Below, piece by piece: positions 44,501-52,297 of a stretch of 52,743 nt of DNA. Within the stretch, counting starts at the first letter, position 1. Each line of letters begins with the position of its first letter. This DNA comes from Thermoplasmata archaeon (GTDB taxonomy: Archaea; Thermoplasmatota; Penumbrarchaeia; JAEHCK01). The notes beneath the pieces were generated by a model, which was given only the letters and a program-made list of their open reading frames with translations, was not told the origin of the DNA and did no database searches. The position numbers were made by a program, and so were the translations under genes. The DNA is taken from NCBI GenBank assembly GCA_020696345.1, contig JAEHCK010000018.1, positions 1 to 52,743 of the forward strand. Direction: 5' to 3'.

Positions 44501-45579
44501 GTACCAAATATGGTTTCTAACTCAAATCCGGTCCCACTTATAGGTATATTATTTGGATTTTTCATACTCCAGTTATTCTCACTCAGATCAAAAATCCAGG
44601 TATCATTTAATCTAGTACCTTTGGAACCTCCATGTAATAAAACCTTATCAGTTCCATAGATTGATGCCATTGCATGAAACATTCTTGCACTTGGTTTATT
44701 ATTTGGATACAATTCAGTCCAATTATTTTCACTTAGATCGTATATCCAGGTTTCATCAAGATATTTGGAATTATCATGGCCTCCAAAAAGCAATGCTTTA
44801 TCCGTTCCATATATTGATGCCATACCAGGGAACATTCTCCCATCTGGATTATTATTTGGGTACAATTCTGTCCAATTGTTATCACTTATATCATAAATCC
44901 AAGTTTCATTATCAAAAGATCGATCATCATAAAATATTAATATTTTATCTGTTCCATAGATGGAGGCCATTGAAAAATCAATATCAAAGTTTGGTTCATT
45001 AATCGGATTTTTATTAGTCCAATTATTGTCACTCAGATCATATACCCAGGTTTCTCTTTGCCATGCAGTACCACCATAAAGTAGAATCTTGTCATCATCA
45101 TAAATAGTAACCATTTTATGATCTCTTCTAGGTCTAGGTTGGTTCGGTGGATACTTGCGGGTCCAAGTATTGTTACTCAAATCGTAAATCCATGTATCAT
45201 TTTGATAATCATCTTTTTTGTCAGCTCCACCAAAAAGGACTACTTTATCGGTTCCATTAATAGCCGCCATAGAATAACTAAATCTTGGATAAGGTTGTAC
45301 TTTTGGATTTTTATTTATCCAATCACAATCTTCCTTCAATAATATTTCTGCATTAGCTCCAGTACCTATTATTGTTAGGTTATCTAAAGCTCCACTATTG
45401 AAATCAGTGTCTGTGGTCTGACTCCAGCTCGAACTTCCTTTGGCATTATTAAAAGTAGTTGTATTAAAAGTATATGTTTGTAATATTGATAATATTAACA
45501 TAATAGCAATACTAACCTGGATGATGGAGTGGACATGATTATTTCTATTACTCAATAACACTCCCCCGAATTTTATCAT
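41566..45579 (-). CDS. giant kelch and Ig-like surface protein, paralogue of the 16833-21335 protein
   Basis: This 1337-residue protein starts with a signal segment (about 12-35). Six kelch blades (about 85-380) contain KVVLFGGA and NDTWIYDLSNNTWT motifs. A beta-sandwich and an FnIII-like domain follow (SWQFPNGTGY, WYWKVRTKDSDSDWG). Four Ig-like domains have SGTATD and SSxGW motifs; three more have FSTDETAW-type motifs with YFKVIDKAGNIA. Acidic thrombospondin-3-like calcium repeats lie at about 1217-1255 (DTDNDNYPDSEDAFPNDPGE). A membrane helix (about 1266-1292) and a Pro/Gln-rich tail complete it. It shares domain order with the 1500-residue protein but has calcium repeats instead of the cytoplasmic zinc ribbon. 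The stop lies 2 nt from the convergent ATPase gene. The 3' part is more GC-rich than the kelch part. Confidence 0.88.
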   Translation of the reverse strand: MIKFGGVLLSNRNNHVHSIIQVSIAIMLILSILQTYTFNTTTFNNAKGSSSWSQTTDTDFNSGALDNLTIIGTGANAEILLKEDCDWINKNPKVQPYPRFSYSMAAINGTDKVVLFGGADKKDDYQNDTWIYDLSNNTWTRKYPPNQPRPRRDHKMVTIYDDDKILLYGGTAWQRETWVYDLSDNNWTNKNPINEPNFDIDFSMASIYGTDKILIFYDDRSFDNETWIYDISDNNWTELYPNNNPDGRMFPGMASIYGTDKALLFGGHDNSKYLDETWIYDLSENNWTELYPNNKPSARMFHAMASIYGTDKVLLHGGSKGTRLNDTWIFDLSENNWSMKNPNNIPISGTGFELETIFGTKNVLLFSTSNDTWAFNYNYFFKKGEYISSSNDSSTESNFKTIYWSAGTTANTTIKLQLRTASSKSNLKNKGFVGPNGASNTYYISSPSTIWSGHYGDRWIQYKIFFETSNKIETPRFENVTISYNNLPKTSLLSPKNNEIMNYSKPLFKWNYSDLDSLNQSAFQFIVDDDINFKSIDYFSGSQNSTNRSWQFPNGTGYTLIQDGAWYWKVRTKDSDSDWGLYSQPWRLVIDTNKPSSSIDHPISGSYLNELKTISGTATDATAGIQSVELAIRRNSDNRFWSSMGWIAVENWEFTTGSTSWSYDSSSVTWTSGEQYSLQSRAVDNASNVEMPVGDTRFDMDLENPSSSITFPSHNSWLNSIDEIQGSSTDSGGLGIDRVEISIIQNSDDTYWDGTGWVTTEEWLSVIGTTSWFYDANGIILTSNSQYLVRSRVTDKAGNVEIPEYGIVFKFDSETPLSQINNPINGSFVNKLDIISGTVTDAGGSGLHRLLIGIKRTSDNSWWSGDNWVSGHELPPLTPTGMESWSYDTSDVFWTTDTEYMIYSEARDYAGNFEVITLKVEFMFDNQPPTIAININDGEEFTNESSVTLSLSATDTGSGVVQVAFSTDETAWTPWGVFVSKRSLILPNKDGYKTVFYRVQDQAGNIAQTTDTIILDTTPPEIMSFLVNNNDDFSTSKDVELQINALDKLSGLDEMSFSFDRTEWSSWVMFSPEQDIVLPAGDGRKMVYLRVSDKVGNLAQAHEDIIIDTLPPQFLTLSINHGISITNSTIVDLDLNAVDDTSGVYRMAFSSDGEVWSDWEGFEATGYYELTTGDGEKRIYFKVIDKAGNIAEPVSATIILNTTEPVKDTDNDNYPDSEDAFPNDPGEWNDTDGDNYGDNIDAYPNDPKRWKKEDDTNITKPEKTEENDLTMVTAVGAISVISIILVLLILFLLFKRKKKGKTEPETPPPTSAAAQITHVQPQQPAQKPQIYPQKKKN

Positions 45580-45784
45580 TGAGGGTTAATATTATTTTAT
45601 TCAGTATAACATATCTCAATTATTTAATATTTCCCGCAACAACCAGCTCATCATTGATTATTGGTCGATTATTATGAAATCTCAAGCACCAAATTCCAAT
45701 GGTCCAAACAGTTTTCAATTCTGATAGTTTTGGGATTTACCAATATACATTATTACATCGGTCATAAATTGTGTTAATAGAAAA

Positions 45785-45867
45785 AACCGCAGATGAACGC
45801 CGATAAACACGGATACAAATTATCATTTGTTACCCATATCTCTGTTTATCTGTGTTCATCTGCGGTT
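45785..45867. repeat. long hairpin of the ACCGCAGATGAACGC family
   Basis: Left arm AACCGCAGATGAACGCCGAT (continuing to about 45815) and right arm (45837-45867, ending ATCTGCGGTT) are about 31 nt each and complementary at roughly 27 positions, with about 20 nt of loop. The core word is a repeat I recognise from intergenic regions of many unrelated prokaryotes. It lies between two minus-strand genes, downstream of the sirtuin stop, where it may also act as a terminator. The rest of the 318-nt gap holds filler words (CAAGCACCAAATTCCAATGG) and a short AT-rich stretch. Confidence 0.75.
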
Positions 45868-45897
45868 CCCTTTTTTCTACTTTTAACTTATATCCAA

Positions 45898-46641
45898 CTA
45901 CTGATCCTTTATTAAGTTCCACAACTCCGGCAGCACCTCCCCAGCTTTCCCCAGCACCGAACAATCCGCAAGCCCCGTAAACGGTGTTGGCTCCAAATTA
46001 ACCTCCACCAGGTACGCGCCGTTCTGTTTTGCCAGGATCGGAATCAACGCCGCCGGCTGCACTATACCCGATGTGCCTACCACCACCATCACATCACACC
46101 CCTCCGCTGCCGTAAACGCGGCTTCCAACGGCTCTATCGGCATCGCCTCGCCGAACCACACCACATCAGGCCGGATCAACGAACCGCAATCACACAACGG
46201 CGGAACCGCCTTTAACGGCACCTCCATAAAATCGAAAATCTTACCCTCCTCTACACACCGGACTCGCCAGAGGTTGCCATGAAGCTCGATTACATTCTTG
46301 GAACCAGCACGCCTGTGCAGACCATCCACATTTTGCGTGATCAGCTGAAAATCCTCGAAATACACCTCCATCTTGACAATGGTCTCGTGCCCTGGGTTCG
46401 GCTTGCAGCCATGTATTATCTTCCTGCGCATGTCGTACCATTCCCAGACCAGCTTGGGGTCGCGCGTAAACGCCTCGGGCGTCGCAAGCTCCTCGGCGCG
46501 GTAGTTCCGCCACAAACCGTCCTCGCCGCGAAACGTAGGCATGCCGGATTCTGCCGAGACACCGGCGCCCGTAAGCACGACTACACGAGATCCTTTTTTG
46601 AAAAAATTATGCAACTCCCATGGGAACTTGTCTCTGGGCAT
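45898..46641 (-). CDS. Sir2-family NAD-dependent protein deacylase
   Basis: The protein has 247 residues, the usual length. NAD-binding motif is TGAGVSAESGMPTFRGEDGL (24-43). TQNVDGLHRRAG lies at about 103-114 and the catalytic histidine is in IELHGNLWRVRC (about 119-130). DVVWFGEAMP (about 162-171) and VVGTSGIVQPAALIP complete the Rossmann site. It should remove acetyl or longer acyl groups from lysines, for example on chromatin proteins, using NAD+. The zinc module has WRVRCVEEG, where a second Cys would be expected, and then LCDCGS, so it has three cysteines. I believe this variant is common in one sirtuin subgroup. The gene is GC-rich and stands alone. Confidence 0.93.
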   Translation of the reverse strand: MPRDKFPWELHNFFKKGSRVVVLTGAGVSAESGMPTFRGEDGLWRNYRAEELATPEAFTRDPKLVWEWYDMRRKIIHGCKPNPGHETIVKMEVYFEDFQLITQNVDGLHRRAGSKNVIELHGNLWRVRCVEEGKIFDFMEVPLKAVPPLCDCGSLIRPDVVWFGEAMPIEPLEAAFTAAEGCDVMVVVGTSGIVQPAALIPILAKQNGAYLVEVNLEPTPFTGLADCSVLGKAGEVLPELWNLIKDQ

Positions 46642-46687
46642 ATCAGTATGTATGGGGTTTTATTTATTTATATTTGCGAGCGAGAGA

Positions 46688-46819
46688 ATGGTAAGAACAA
46701 ATGGCATATCAATCTATTTACCTGGGCCAAGTGATTGGGAATTAAATAAACTTAGCTATAATCAATTAGATTGGGCTATTGATACCTGTTGGAACGATAT
46801 GTTGGAAACAAGATATTAA
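46688..46819 (+). pseudogene. C-terminal remnant of a clostripain-like (C11) peptidase
   Basis: The frame reads MVRTNGISIYLPGPSDWELN, then KLSYNQLDWAIDTCWNDMLE and TRY and a stop. GISIYLPGP followed by Y-x2-L-x-(F/W)-A-x2-T-x-W-x2-(F/M)L-x2-Y is the conserved end of secreted C11 peptidases. The catalytic domain is absent; upstream DNA belongs to the divergent sirtuin. This looks like the tail of a gene whose front was deleted when the sirtuin region was joined to it. Confidence 0.5.
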
Positions 46820-46855
46820 TAATAAAGAAAATACTAAGGTTAGCTAAAGAAAGCA

Positions 46856-46875
46856 TTAAATAAAATTTTATTTAA
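46856..46875 (+). promoter_or_regulatory. perfect 20-nt AT palindrome upstream of the Asp-box gene
   Basis: TTAAATAAAATTTTATTTAA is self-complementary and ends 16 nt before the ATG at 46892. It contains TATA-like sequence but lies too close to the start for a promoter with a leader, so it may instead be an operator or part of a leaderless promoter. Confidence 0.3.
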
Positions 46876-46891
46876 TTTATGATTGATTGAT

Positions 46892-49759
46892 ATGGCCATT
46901 AGAAAGTTTTTTCATATTTTAATTACTTTATTTATTATTATCATTTTCTTTACATTAATTATTAATGATAATATGGTCGTTTCATTTCGAAATAATAAAA
47001 ATAAAACTCAACAGGTTTGTAACAATCAAACTCGCAGTACTCAATCAGAGGGTTGGTCAAGTGATGTAAGGATTTCTGATAAGAATAATGATTATTGGTG
47101 TGGCTCACCAAGAATTGTTGTAAAAGAATCTTATGTTCATACCATATGGGATGAAAATTTAGATTTATCTAATAATCCTGGGCATGGTTTATGCTATCGT
47201 CGAAGTATTAATGGTGGTAATTCCTGGGATAATATTATTTATTTAACTGAACCATATGATTCTACATCCAATGATATCATTGTAGAAAATAGCAATATAC
47301 ATGTAGCATTTACATCAAAGGACATAAATTCATCGGGGATTTGTTATCTAAGAAGTTTAAATAATGGTACTACATGGGAACCTATAAATTCAAATCTAAC
47401 AGATATTGGAGGTACGAGTTTAAATATCGATGGAAGTAAATCAAATGTTCATATAAGTTTTGCATATAGAGATGAGGAAAAAAAGATCTGGAGTATTATC
47501 TATCTTCATAGTATAGATAATGGTGAAACATGGAAAAAATCACAATTTTTAGTTAATGGTACAGGAATAACGAATTTTCTCCGGCCTCGTTTAAAAGTAT
47601 ATTTGAATAATATTTATATTGTATATTGGGGTTTAAATGATACAATTGAATTATTAAAGAGTTCAGATAATGGTGAAACATGGAAACATGATATGATCTC
47701 AAGTGGTCCAAATGTTGCTTTTCCAGACATCGCTGTAAAAGATAACCATGTGGGCATTGCTTGGATAAATTTATCAGATAGTGAACACCCACAATTAGAA
47801 TTCTTATATAGTAATGATTATGGTATGAAATGGAGCCAATCCAAATTAATAAACGATCAAGAGGAATATCTATGGGTTGGTTTAATGCCAATTTCTATTG
47901 AATTGGAAAATAATATTTTTTACATTGTTTGGACAGATTCCAGGGATTGGCCGAATGAATCTAACAAACCATTTACAGAAATTTATTTTAAAAAAAGTAT
48001 TGATTTTGGTAAAACATGGTATTCTGATAAAAGGTTGACAAAAAAAACAAAACCAGAGTCCAGTAGCTGGGAACCTTCTATCTCGGTTGAAAAGAACAGT
48101 GTTTATGTAATTTGGTTAGATGAAAGAATTGATAGGATGCAACCTTTTGTTAAAAGGACATTGCCTGATTACTATATCCAAAATATTAGTAAAAACACCA
48201 CCAAAGAAGTTTGGGCAAACACCACTATAAAAATGGATTTACTTCTTACTAATATCGGCTTTGCAGATGGATATTTTATTAATGTGACTGTTAGATATTT
48301 AGATGAAATAATTTTTGAAGGACTTATAGAGAATATAAATTTAAGGGAGATCAAAACCATATCATTCCCCTGGGTACCTTTAAACAATGGTGTTAATACA
48401 CTTACTGCAATTATCGATTTTGATAAAAAAAATCAAGAATGGGACGAAAATAATAATGTTTTTGAAAAGGATTTTTTCGTTCAAGAAAACAGTGCACCCA
48501 TAGCCAAATTAAAGGTAAATCAAACAAGAACCGAGATATTTAAAAACATCGAATTTGATGCTTCTAAATCCTATGATCCTGACGGCTTAGTAAAGGCTTA
48601 TTATTTTGATTTTGGTGATGGAAATACCTCTGACTGGATCACCAAACCAATTATAACATACAATTATTCACAAGCTGGGAAATATACATGTACAGCTAAG
48701 GTTCGCGATGACCGTGATGGAGAGAATTTGATTGTTTGCGAGCAAGAAATAATGATTAACTGGCCGCCGCTGCCGCCAACGATTAATAATGTCACTATTT
48801 ATCCTTTAAAACCTTATTGTAAGGAAAATGTCACAATTGTAGTAAATGCATCTGACCTTAATTTAGATACTCTTGAATACATATATGCCCCAAAAAATGG
48901 CACAGTTTCAGGCACCGGTGCGAACGTCACCTGGCGTGCGCCCAGGAAACCAGGTATATATGAAATATCAGTTCAAGTATTTGACGGAAAATTCTATTCG
49001 GATACTTATGCCCTTTACATTACAGTACGCGAGAACCAGCCGCCCGTAATTCAGAATATCAATTTATCTTCGAGTAAGGTTGCACTAGGTGATTCGGTAA
49101 ATATAACGATCAATGCCTCGGACCCGGATGGGCATACAATTCAATACAGCTATCACTCTACAGGTGGCAAGATAATTGAAAATGGTACGACAATTACCTG
49201 GTTTGCACCAGATCTACCCGGGATACATATAATTACCATCAATGTAACCGATGGACATGATGGGTTCGATAAATCTGAGATCTTTATAGTCGCAGGCGAA
49301 CCCAAACCTAGTTCTTTAATTAAATCATTTAAAGTGAACCCGAATAAGATTTACAAAGCCGAACCTACAAAGATTTTGTTAGAGCTTGAAATAGATAAAA
49401 AATACATTAATTTCATCGACCGAGTGACCATAAATTCATCAATGATAACAGGTAAACCTATCCGAGAGTTATTTGATGATGGCTTAAATAGTGATGCGGA
49501 GAAAAGCGATGGTATTTATTCTTATAAATTTAATATAATAATCGATAATTTTACAGGGGAATATCAGCTCTGGGGGACCGTTTTTACCACAATTCCCGGA
49601 TTTGAATTGAATGCTTCAACGACCCTTAGCATTGAAGAAAAACCTGGAGAGTCGGGACAAGTAGAAATGGATTTGTACATAAATAGTATAATAATTCTAA
49701 TTATAATATTTATTGTAATTATATTCTTATGGTCAAAGTTTAAGCACAGAAAAAAGTAA
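46892..49759 (+). CDS. exported Asp-box (sialidase-like) propeller protein with CARDB, PKD and Ig domains
   Basis: The ATG at 46892 is followed by a signal peptide. The protein has about 955 residues. Six Asp-boxes of the S-x-(D/N)-x-G-x2-W type (SINGGNSW, SLNNGTTW, SIDNGETW, SSDNGETW, SNDYGMKW, SIDFGKTW) between about 105 and 380 define a BNR/sialidase-type beta-propeller. A CARDB domain (about 445-530), a PKD domain (about 535-625, YYFDFGDGN), two Ig-like domains (about 630-810), a further beta domain and a membrane helix (about 928-948) with a KKK tail follow. Asp-boxes mark the fold rather than catalysis, and I do not see the full sialidase arginine triad, so glycan binding is as likely as hydrolysis. 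A 20-nt palindrome (46856-46875) precedes the gene. Confidence 0.87.
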   Translation: MAIRKFFHILITLFIIIIFFTLIINDNMVVSFRNNKNKTQQVCNNQTRSTQSEGWSSDVRISDKNNDYWCGSPRIVVKESYVHTIWDENLDLSNNPGHGLCYRRSINGGNSWDNIIYLTEPYDSTSNDIIVENSNIHVAFTSKDINSSGICYLRSLNNGTTWEPINSNLTDIGGTSLNIDGSKSNVHISFAYRDEEKKIWSIIYLHSIDNGETWKKSQFLVNGTGITNFLRPRLKVYLNNIYIVYWGLNDTIELLKSSDNGETWKHDMISSGPNVAFPDIAVKDNHVGIAWINLSDSEHPQLEFLYSNDYGMKWSQSKLINDQEEYLWVGLMPISIELENNIFYIVWTDSRDWPNESNKPFTEIYFKKSIDFGKTWYSDKRLTKKTKPESSSWEPSISVEKNSVYVIWLDERIDRMQPFVKRTLPDYYIQNISKNTTKEVWANTTIKMDLLLTNIGFADGYFINVTVRYLDEIIFEGLIENINLREIKTISFPWVPLNNGVNTLTAIIDFDKKNQEWDENNNVFEKDFFVQENSAPIAKLKVNQTRTEIFKNIEFDASKSYDPDGLVKAYYFDFGDGNTSDWITKPIITYNYSQAGKYTCTAKVRDDRDGENLIVCEQEIMINWPPLPPTINNVTIYPLKPYCKENVTIVVNASDLNLDTLEYIYAPKNGTVSGTGANVTWRAPRKPGIYEISVQVFDGKFYSDTYALYITVRENQPPVIQNINLSSSKVALGDSVNITINASDPDGHTIQYSYHSTGGKIIENGTTITWFAPDLPGIHIITINVTDGHDGFDKSEIFIVAGEPKPSSLIKSFKVNPNKIYKAEPTKILLELEIDKKYINFIDRVTINSSMITGKPIRELFDDGLNSDAEKSDGIYSYKFNIIIDNFTGEYQLWGTVFTTIPGFELNASTTLSIEEKPGESGQVEMDLYINSIIILIIIFIVIIFLWSKFKHRKK

Positions 49760-49774
49760 ATCACCAGTCTATTA

Positions 49775-51049
49775 TTACTTTTGATCATTGTATTCCAGTA
49801 AGAACTTATACCCGGGAATAATATTAATGGTTTTTCCATTTATTTGTAATTTATCCTCTTGGTTATTTGAAATAATAAACCCTTTATCGAGCTCGTATCT
49901 TTTTAGAAATACTAGTAGACCTTTTACATCAACCTTTCCATATTTTATTTCCAATGGAATGATCTGTTTATTATCTATAATAATATCAACTTCATTTTTA
50001 TATGGGTCTCTCCAGAAAAATTCTGCATTTAATTGGTTAACCATAAGCCATTCAAACATCATTGATCTGGATAGATCATCATCTTTGAACAATAAATGAG
50101 GTGAAACTATTGTTGGATAATACTTCTTTAATTTTCTTTCCACTTTTCGAGGGCTTTTTGAAAAATTATATAATTTTCTTAGTAAAAACGAATCTTCAAG
50201 ATATTTCAAATAATTTGCAACGGTTTGTCTTGAAATGTTTAGATCTTTTCCTAATTTTGAAAGTTCAATAAGCTGCCCGGGGGCCTCCATTAAAATGTTT
50301 AATAATGATTCTAATATTGTGATATCTTTGATCTTGAATAAAGCTGGGATGTCTCTATAAATTATTTTTTCTACTATACTTTCCTTAATATATTTTTTAA
50401 TAATTTCCTTATCTTTTATTTCTACCAGTTCTGGAAAGCCCTGGGTCAAAATATATTCATTAAAATGTTTGATCAGTTCCTTTTCATAAAGATTAATTGG
50501 TTCAAAATTTATTTTTTTAAATAATAAAAATTCTTTGAATGTAAGTGTTTCGAGTTTAAATTCGAAAATTCTCCCGGATAGGGATTCTTTCGATCTCTTT
50601 TTAATAAATAATGATTCTGAACCAGATATCAATATTTTAACATTTTTTCCATATATATCATATATATCATATACAACTTTCAATTGGTTTTCCCAATCGT
50701 TTAATTTTTGTATTTCATCAAATAATAATAGATATTTACCCTCTCGAATATTTTTATCCATGAGATCTTCATATACATTAATTACCTCTTTAATCTCTAC
50801 ATCTTTAAATTCGTCAAATGTAAAATAAATTATATTTCTCGGATTAAAACCCGAATTTATGAGATCTTCAACAACTTTAAGCATTAACGTTGTTTTTCCA
50901 ACTCGTCGTAAACCCGTAAATGCTATGATTTGCGGGAGCGATAAAAATTTTTGAATCTTATCGTAAATCTCTCTATAATTAAATTCGATCTTAAACTCTT
51001 CTTTCCACCAGTAATTAAAATCCATCAAGTTCTCTTTAATTGTGGTCAT
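49775..51049 (-). CDS. AAA_14/DUF4143 family ATPase
   Basis: The ATG at 51049 (MTTIKENLMDFNYWW) is preferred because further upstream codons overlap the divergent gene and add no family sequence. The protein has 424 residues. Walker A is GLRRVGKTT (about 46-54), Walker B is LLLFDEIQKL (about 107-116), and SGSES is sensor 1. A winged helix (KLGKDLNISRQTVANYLKYL, about 270-289) precedes the DUF4143 domain with EVDIIIDNKQIIPLEIKYG, a PD-(D/E)xK-like motif. The family is widespread in archaea and bacteria, often multicopy and of unknown role. It is convergent with the Asp-box gene (15 nt between stops) and AT-rich. Confidence 0.87.
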   Translation of the reverse strand: MTTIKENLMDFNYWWKEEFKIEFNYREIYDKIQKFLSLPQIIAFTGLRRVGKTTLMLKVVEDLINSGFNPRNIIYFTFDEFKDVEIKEVINVYEDLMDKNIREGKYLLLFDEIQKLNDWENQLKVVYDIYDIYGKNVKILISGSESLFIKKRSKESLSGRIFEFKLETLTFKEFLLFKKINFEPINLYEKELIKHFNEYILTQGFPELVEIKDKEIIKKYIKESIVEKIIYRDIPALFKIKDITILESLLNILMEAPGQLIELSKLGKDLNISRQTVANYLKYLEDSFLLRKLYNFSKSPRKVERKLKKYYPTIVSPHLLFKDDDLSRSMMFEWLMVNQLNAEFFWRDPYKNEVDIIIDNKQIIPLEIKYGKVDVKGLLVFLKRYELDKGFIISNNQEDKLQINGKTINIIPGYKFLLEYNDQK

Positions 51050-51129
51050 ATTCACATAACCTAGAGTCGACTTCAGGTTAATTAGACTTAACACATTATA
51101 AACCTTTCGAAAATTGTAAAAGAAAAAAA

Positions 51130-51765
51130 TTGAAAATTTTATCAACGGCGATCATAGCTATACTTGTCCTAAGCGGCTTTGCTGGAATTTTTATATTTGA
51201 AAATGAGAGTGTCAGCGCCAAAACACACTATGTTGGCGGCACCGGAGCTAATAACACGACCACGATCCAAGCGGCAATAGATGCTGCAAGTGCCGGCGAT
51301 ACGGTGTATGTTTACAATGGCACCTATATTGAATATTTGGAAAAAGCCGATAGGATTTTAACGAATAAAGAAAATGGAAATAGATGCTATTATCCATTAA
51401 GAAATGAAATTGAGTTTGCCAAATTATTGGAAAATAGATCTAGATTTTCAAGATTTTCACCCATCCAGCAGAAAATATTAAACACGATCAAGCGAGACCC
51501 GGGGATAACCCAAAAAGAGTTGATCAAGAAAACTGGCCTTAACAGGTTTACTATTTCCTATAATATCCGTAAGTTAATTGAAATGGGTACGGTCAAAAAG
51601 TCAAGCAGCGATAAATTTGTTCGATATGAATACATGACTGATAAGTTGTTAAAACACGAGATGTTGCTGAGGCTCACCATCAAATTGTTGAACAAAGAGA
51701 TAGACGAACAAACATTTTTTGAGCTGAAGAATAAATTAGGTATAGATCAGGCCAAAGAATCGTAA
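51130..51765 (+). CDS. chimeric ORF: beta-helix protein N-terminus joined to a tandem winged-helix regulator
   Basis: The start is a TTG without a clear ribosome binding site; the protein has 211 residues. Residues 1-30 are a signal peptide and 34-70 the standard beta-helix opening (HYVGGTGANNTTTIQAAIDA, then GDTVYVYNGTY). From about residue 73 the sequence changes to YLEKADRILTNKENGNRCYY, which looks like the end of a first winged helix. A complete second winged helix follows (FSPIQQKILNTIKRDPGITQ, about 108-170, with LIKKTGLNRFTISYNIRKL). There is no membrane helix between the halves, so the product would send a DNA-binding domain out of the cell. It is best read as an in-frame fusion of two gene fragments, probably non-functional in its present form. 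Confidence 0.7.
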   Translation: MKILSTAIIAILVLSGFAGIFIFENESVSAKTHYVGGTGANNTTTIQAAIDAASAGDTVYVYNGTYIEYLEKADRILTNKENGNRCYYPLRNEIEFAKLLENRSRFSRFSPIQQKILNTIKRDPGITQKELIKKTGLNRFTISYNIRKLIEMGTVKKSSSDKFVRYEYMTDKLLKHEMLLRLTIKLLNKEIDEQTFFELKNKLGIDQAKES

Positions 51766-51824
51766 ACGATTTGACTTTAGAGATTCTCTGGATTTTTTAA
51801 CGATCGTTTTGTTTATGGGTATAA

Positions 51825-52110
51825 TGTTAAATTCCAATGACCAAAAAACAATAACCAAATAATAACTAATTTTGAAAAAGCCGAAGGATTTTTCAATGCA
51901 GGATAATTTGATTTATCAAATTGTCTTAGTCATCGAAAACTCAATTATCCAAACGTAAATTGATCCGTGTTTGGCGATTCGTTATTGGATATTGAAAATT
52001 ATTTGGTTATTGGAGCCTGGGGTTAGAATTCCCACTCGACCTATAAATATTAGAGGAATTCTAAGCTCTAATAAAAATTAAAATCTTAAAAAACTAATTT
52101 TATTTTTATG
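51825..52110. repeat. dispersed hairpin element, copy B, with filler repeat
   Basis: Filler (AAATTCCAATGACCAAAAAA) leads into ACTAATTTTGAAAAAGCCGA and AGGATTTTTC, a hairpin like that at 14235. Further on GCCTGGGGTTAGAATTCCCA (about 52014-52033) pairs with GGAATTCTAA some 25 nt later, and an A/T tail like that of copy A follows. The modules and their order match copies A (12515-12660) and C (14190-14400). No coding potential in this 450-nt gap. Confidence 0.5.
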
Positions 52111-52111
52111 C

Positions 52112-52149
52112 TGTTTCTTGGAATTTGCCCAACAACTCTGCAAGAAACA
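52112..52149. terminator. 9-bp inverted repeat after element copy B
   Basis: TGTTTCTTG (52112-52120) and CAAGAAACA (52141-52149) are perfect complements around a 20-nt loop. In copy A the corresponding place holds the GTGTGGCAC/GTGCCACA hairpin, so different stems occupy the same position in the element. Confidence 0.4.
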
Positions 52150-52222
52150 TAAACACAACAATATTTAATTACAAAAATACTATTTGTCAAAACATAGATT
52201 AACGCTAATAAATTGATTTGTT

Positions 52223-52297
52223 GGGCCCGTAGGGTAGCTTGGTCCATCCTATGGCGTTCGGGACGCCGTGACTCCAGTTCAAATCTGGGCGGGCCCA
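52223..52297 (+). tRNA. tRNA-Pro (anticodon CGG)
   Basis: The acceptor stem is GGGCCCG (52223-52229) with CGGGCCC (52290-52296) and discriminator A. The anticodon stem TGGCG/CGCCG holds loop TTCGGGA, giving anticodon CGG. The T-arm is TCCAG-TTCAAAT-CTGGG. The D-arm and 4-nt variable loop are regular. CCA is not encoded and no intron is present. The last 16 nt of gene and flank are duplicated 157 nt downstream. Confidence 0.93.

Noticed and set aside
52014..52035. T-arm-like sequence GGGGTTAGAATTCCC suggesting a tRNA fragment
   Set aside because: No matching acceptor, D or anticodon arms nearby; the sequence pairs better with the downstream GGAATTCTAA as the repeat-element hairpin.
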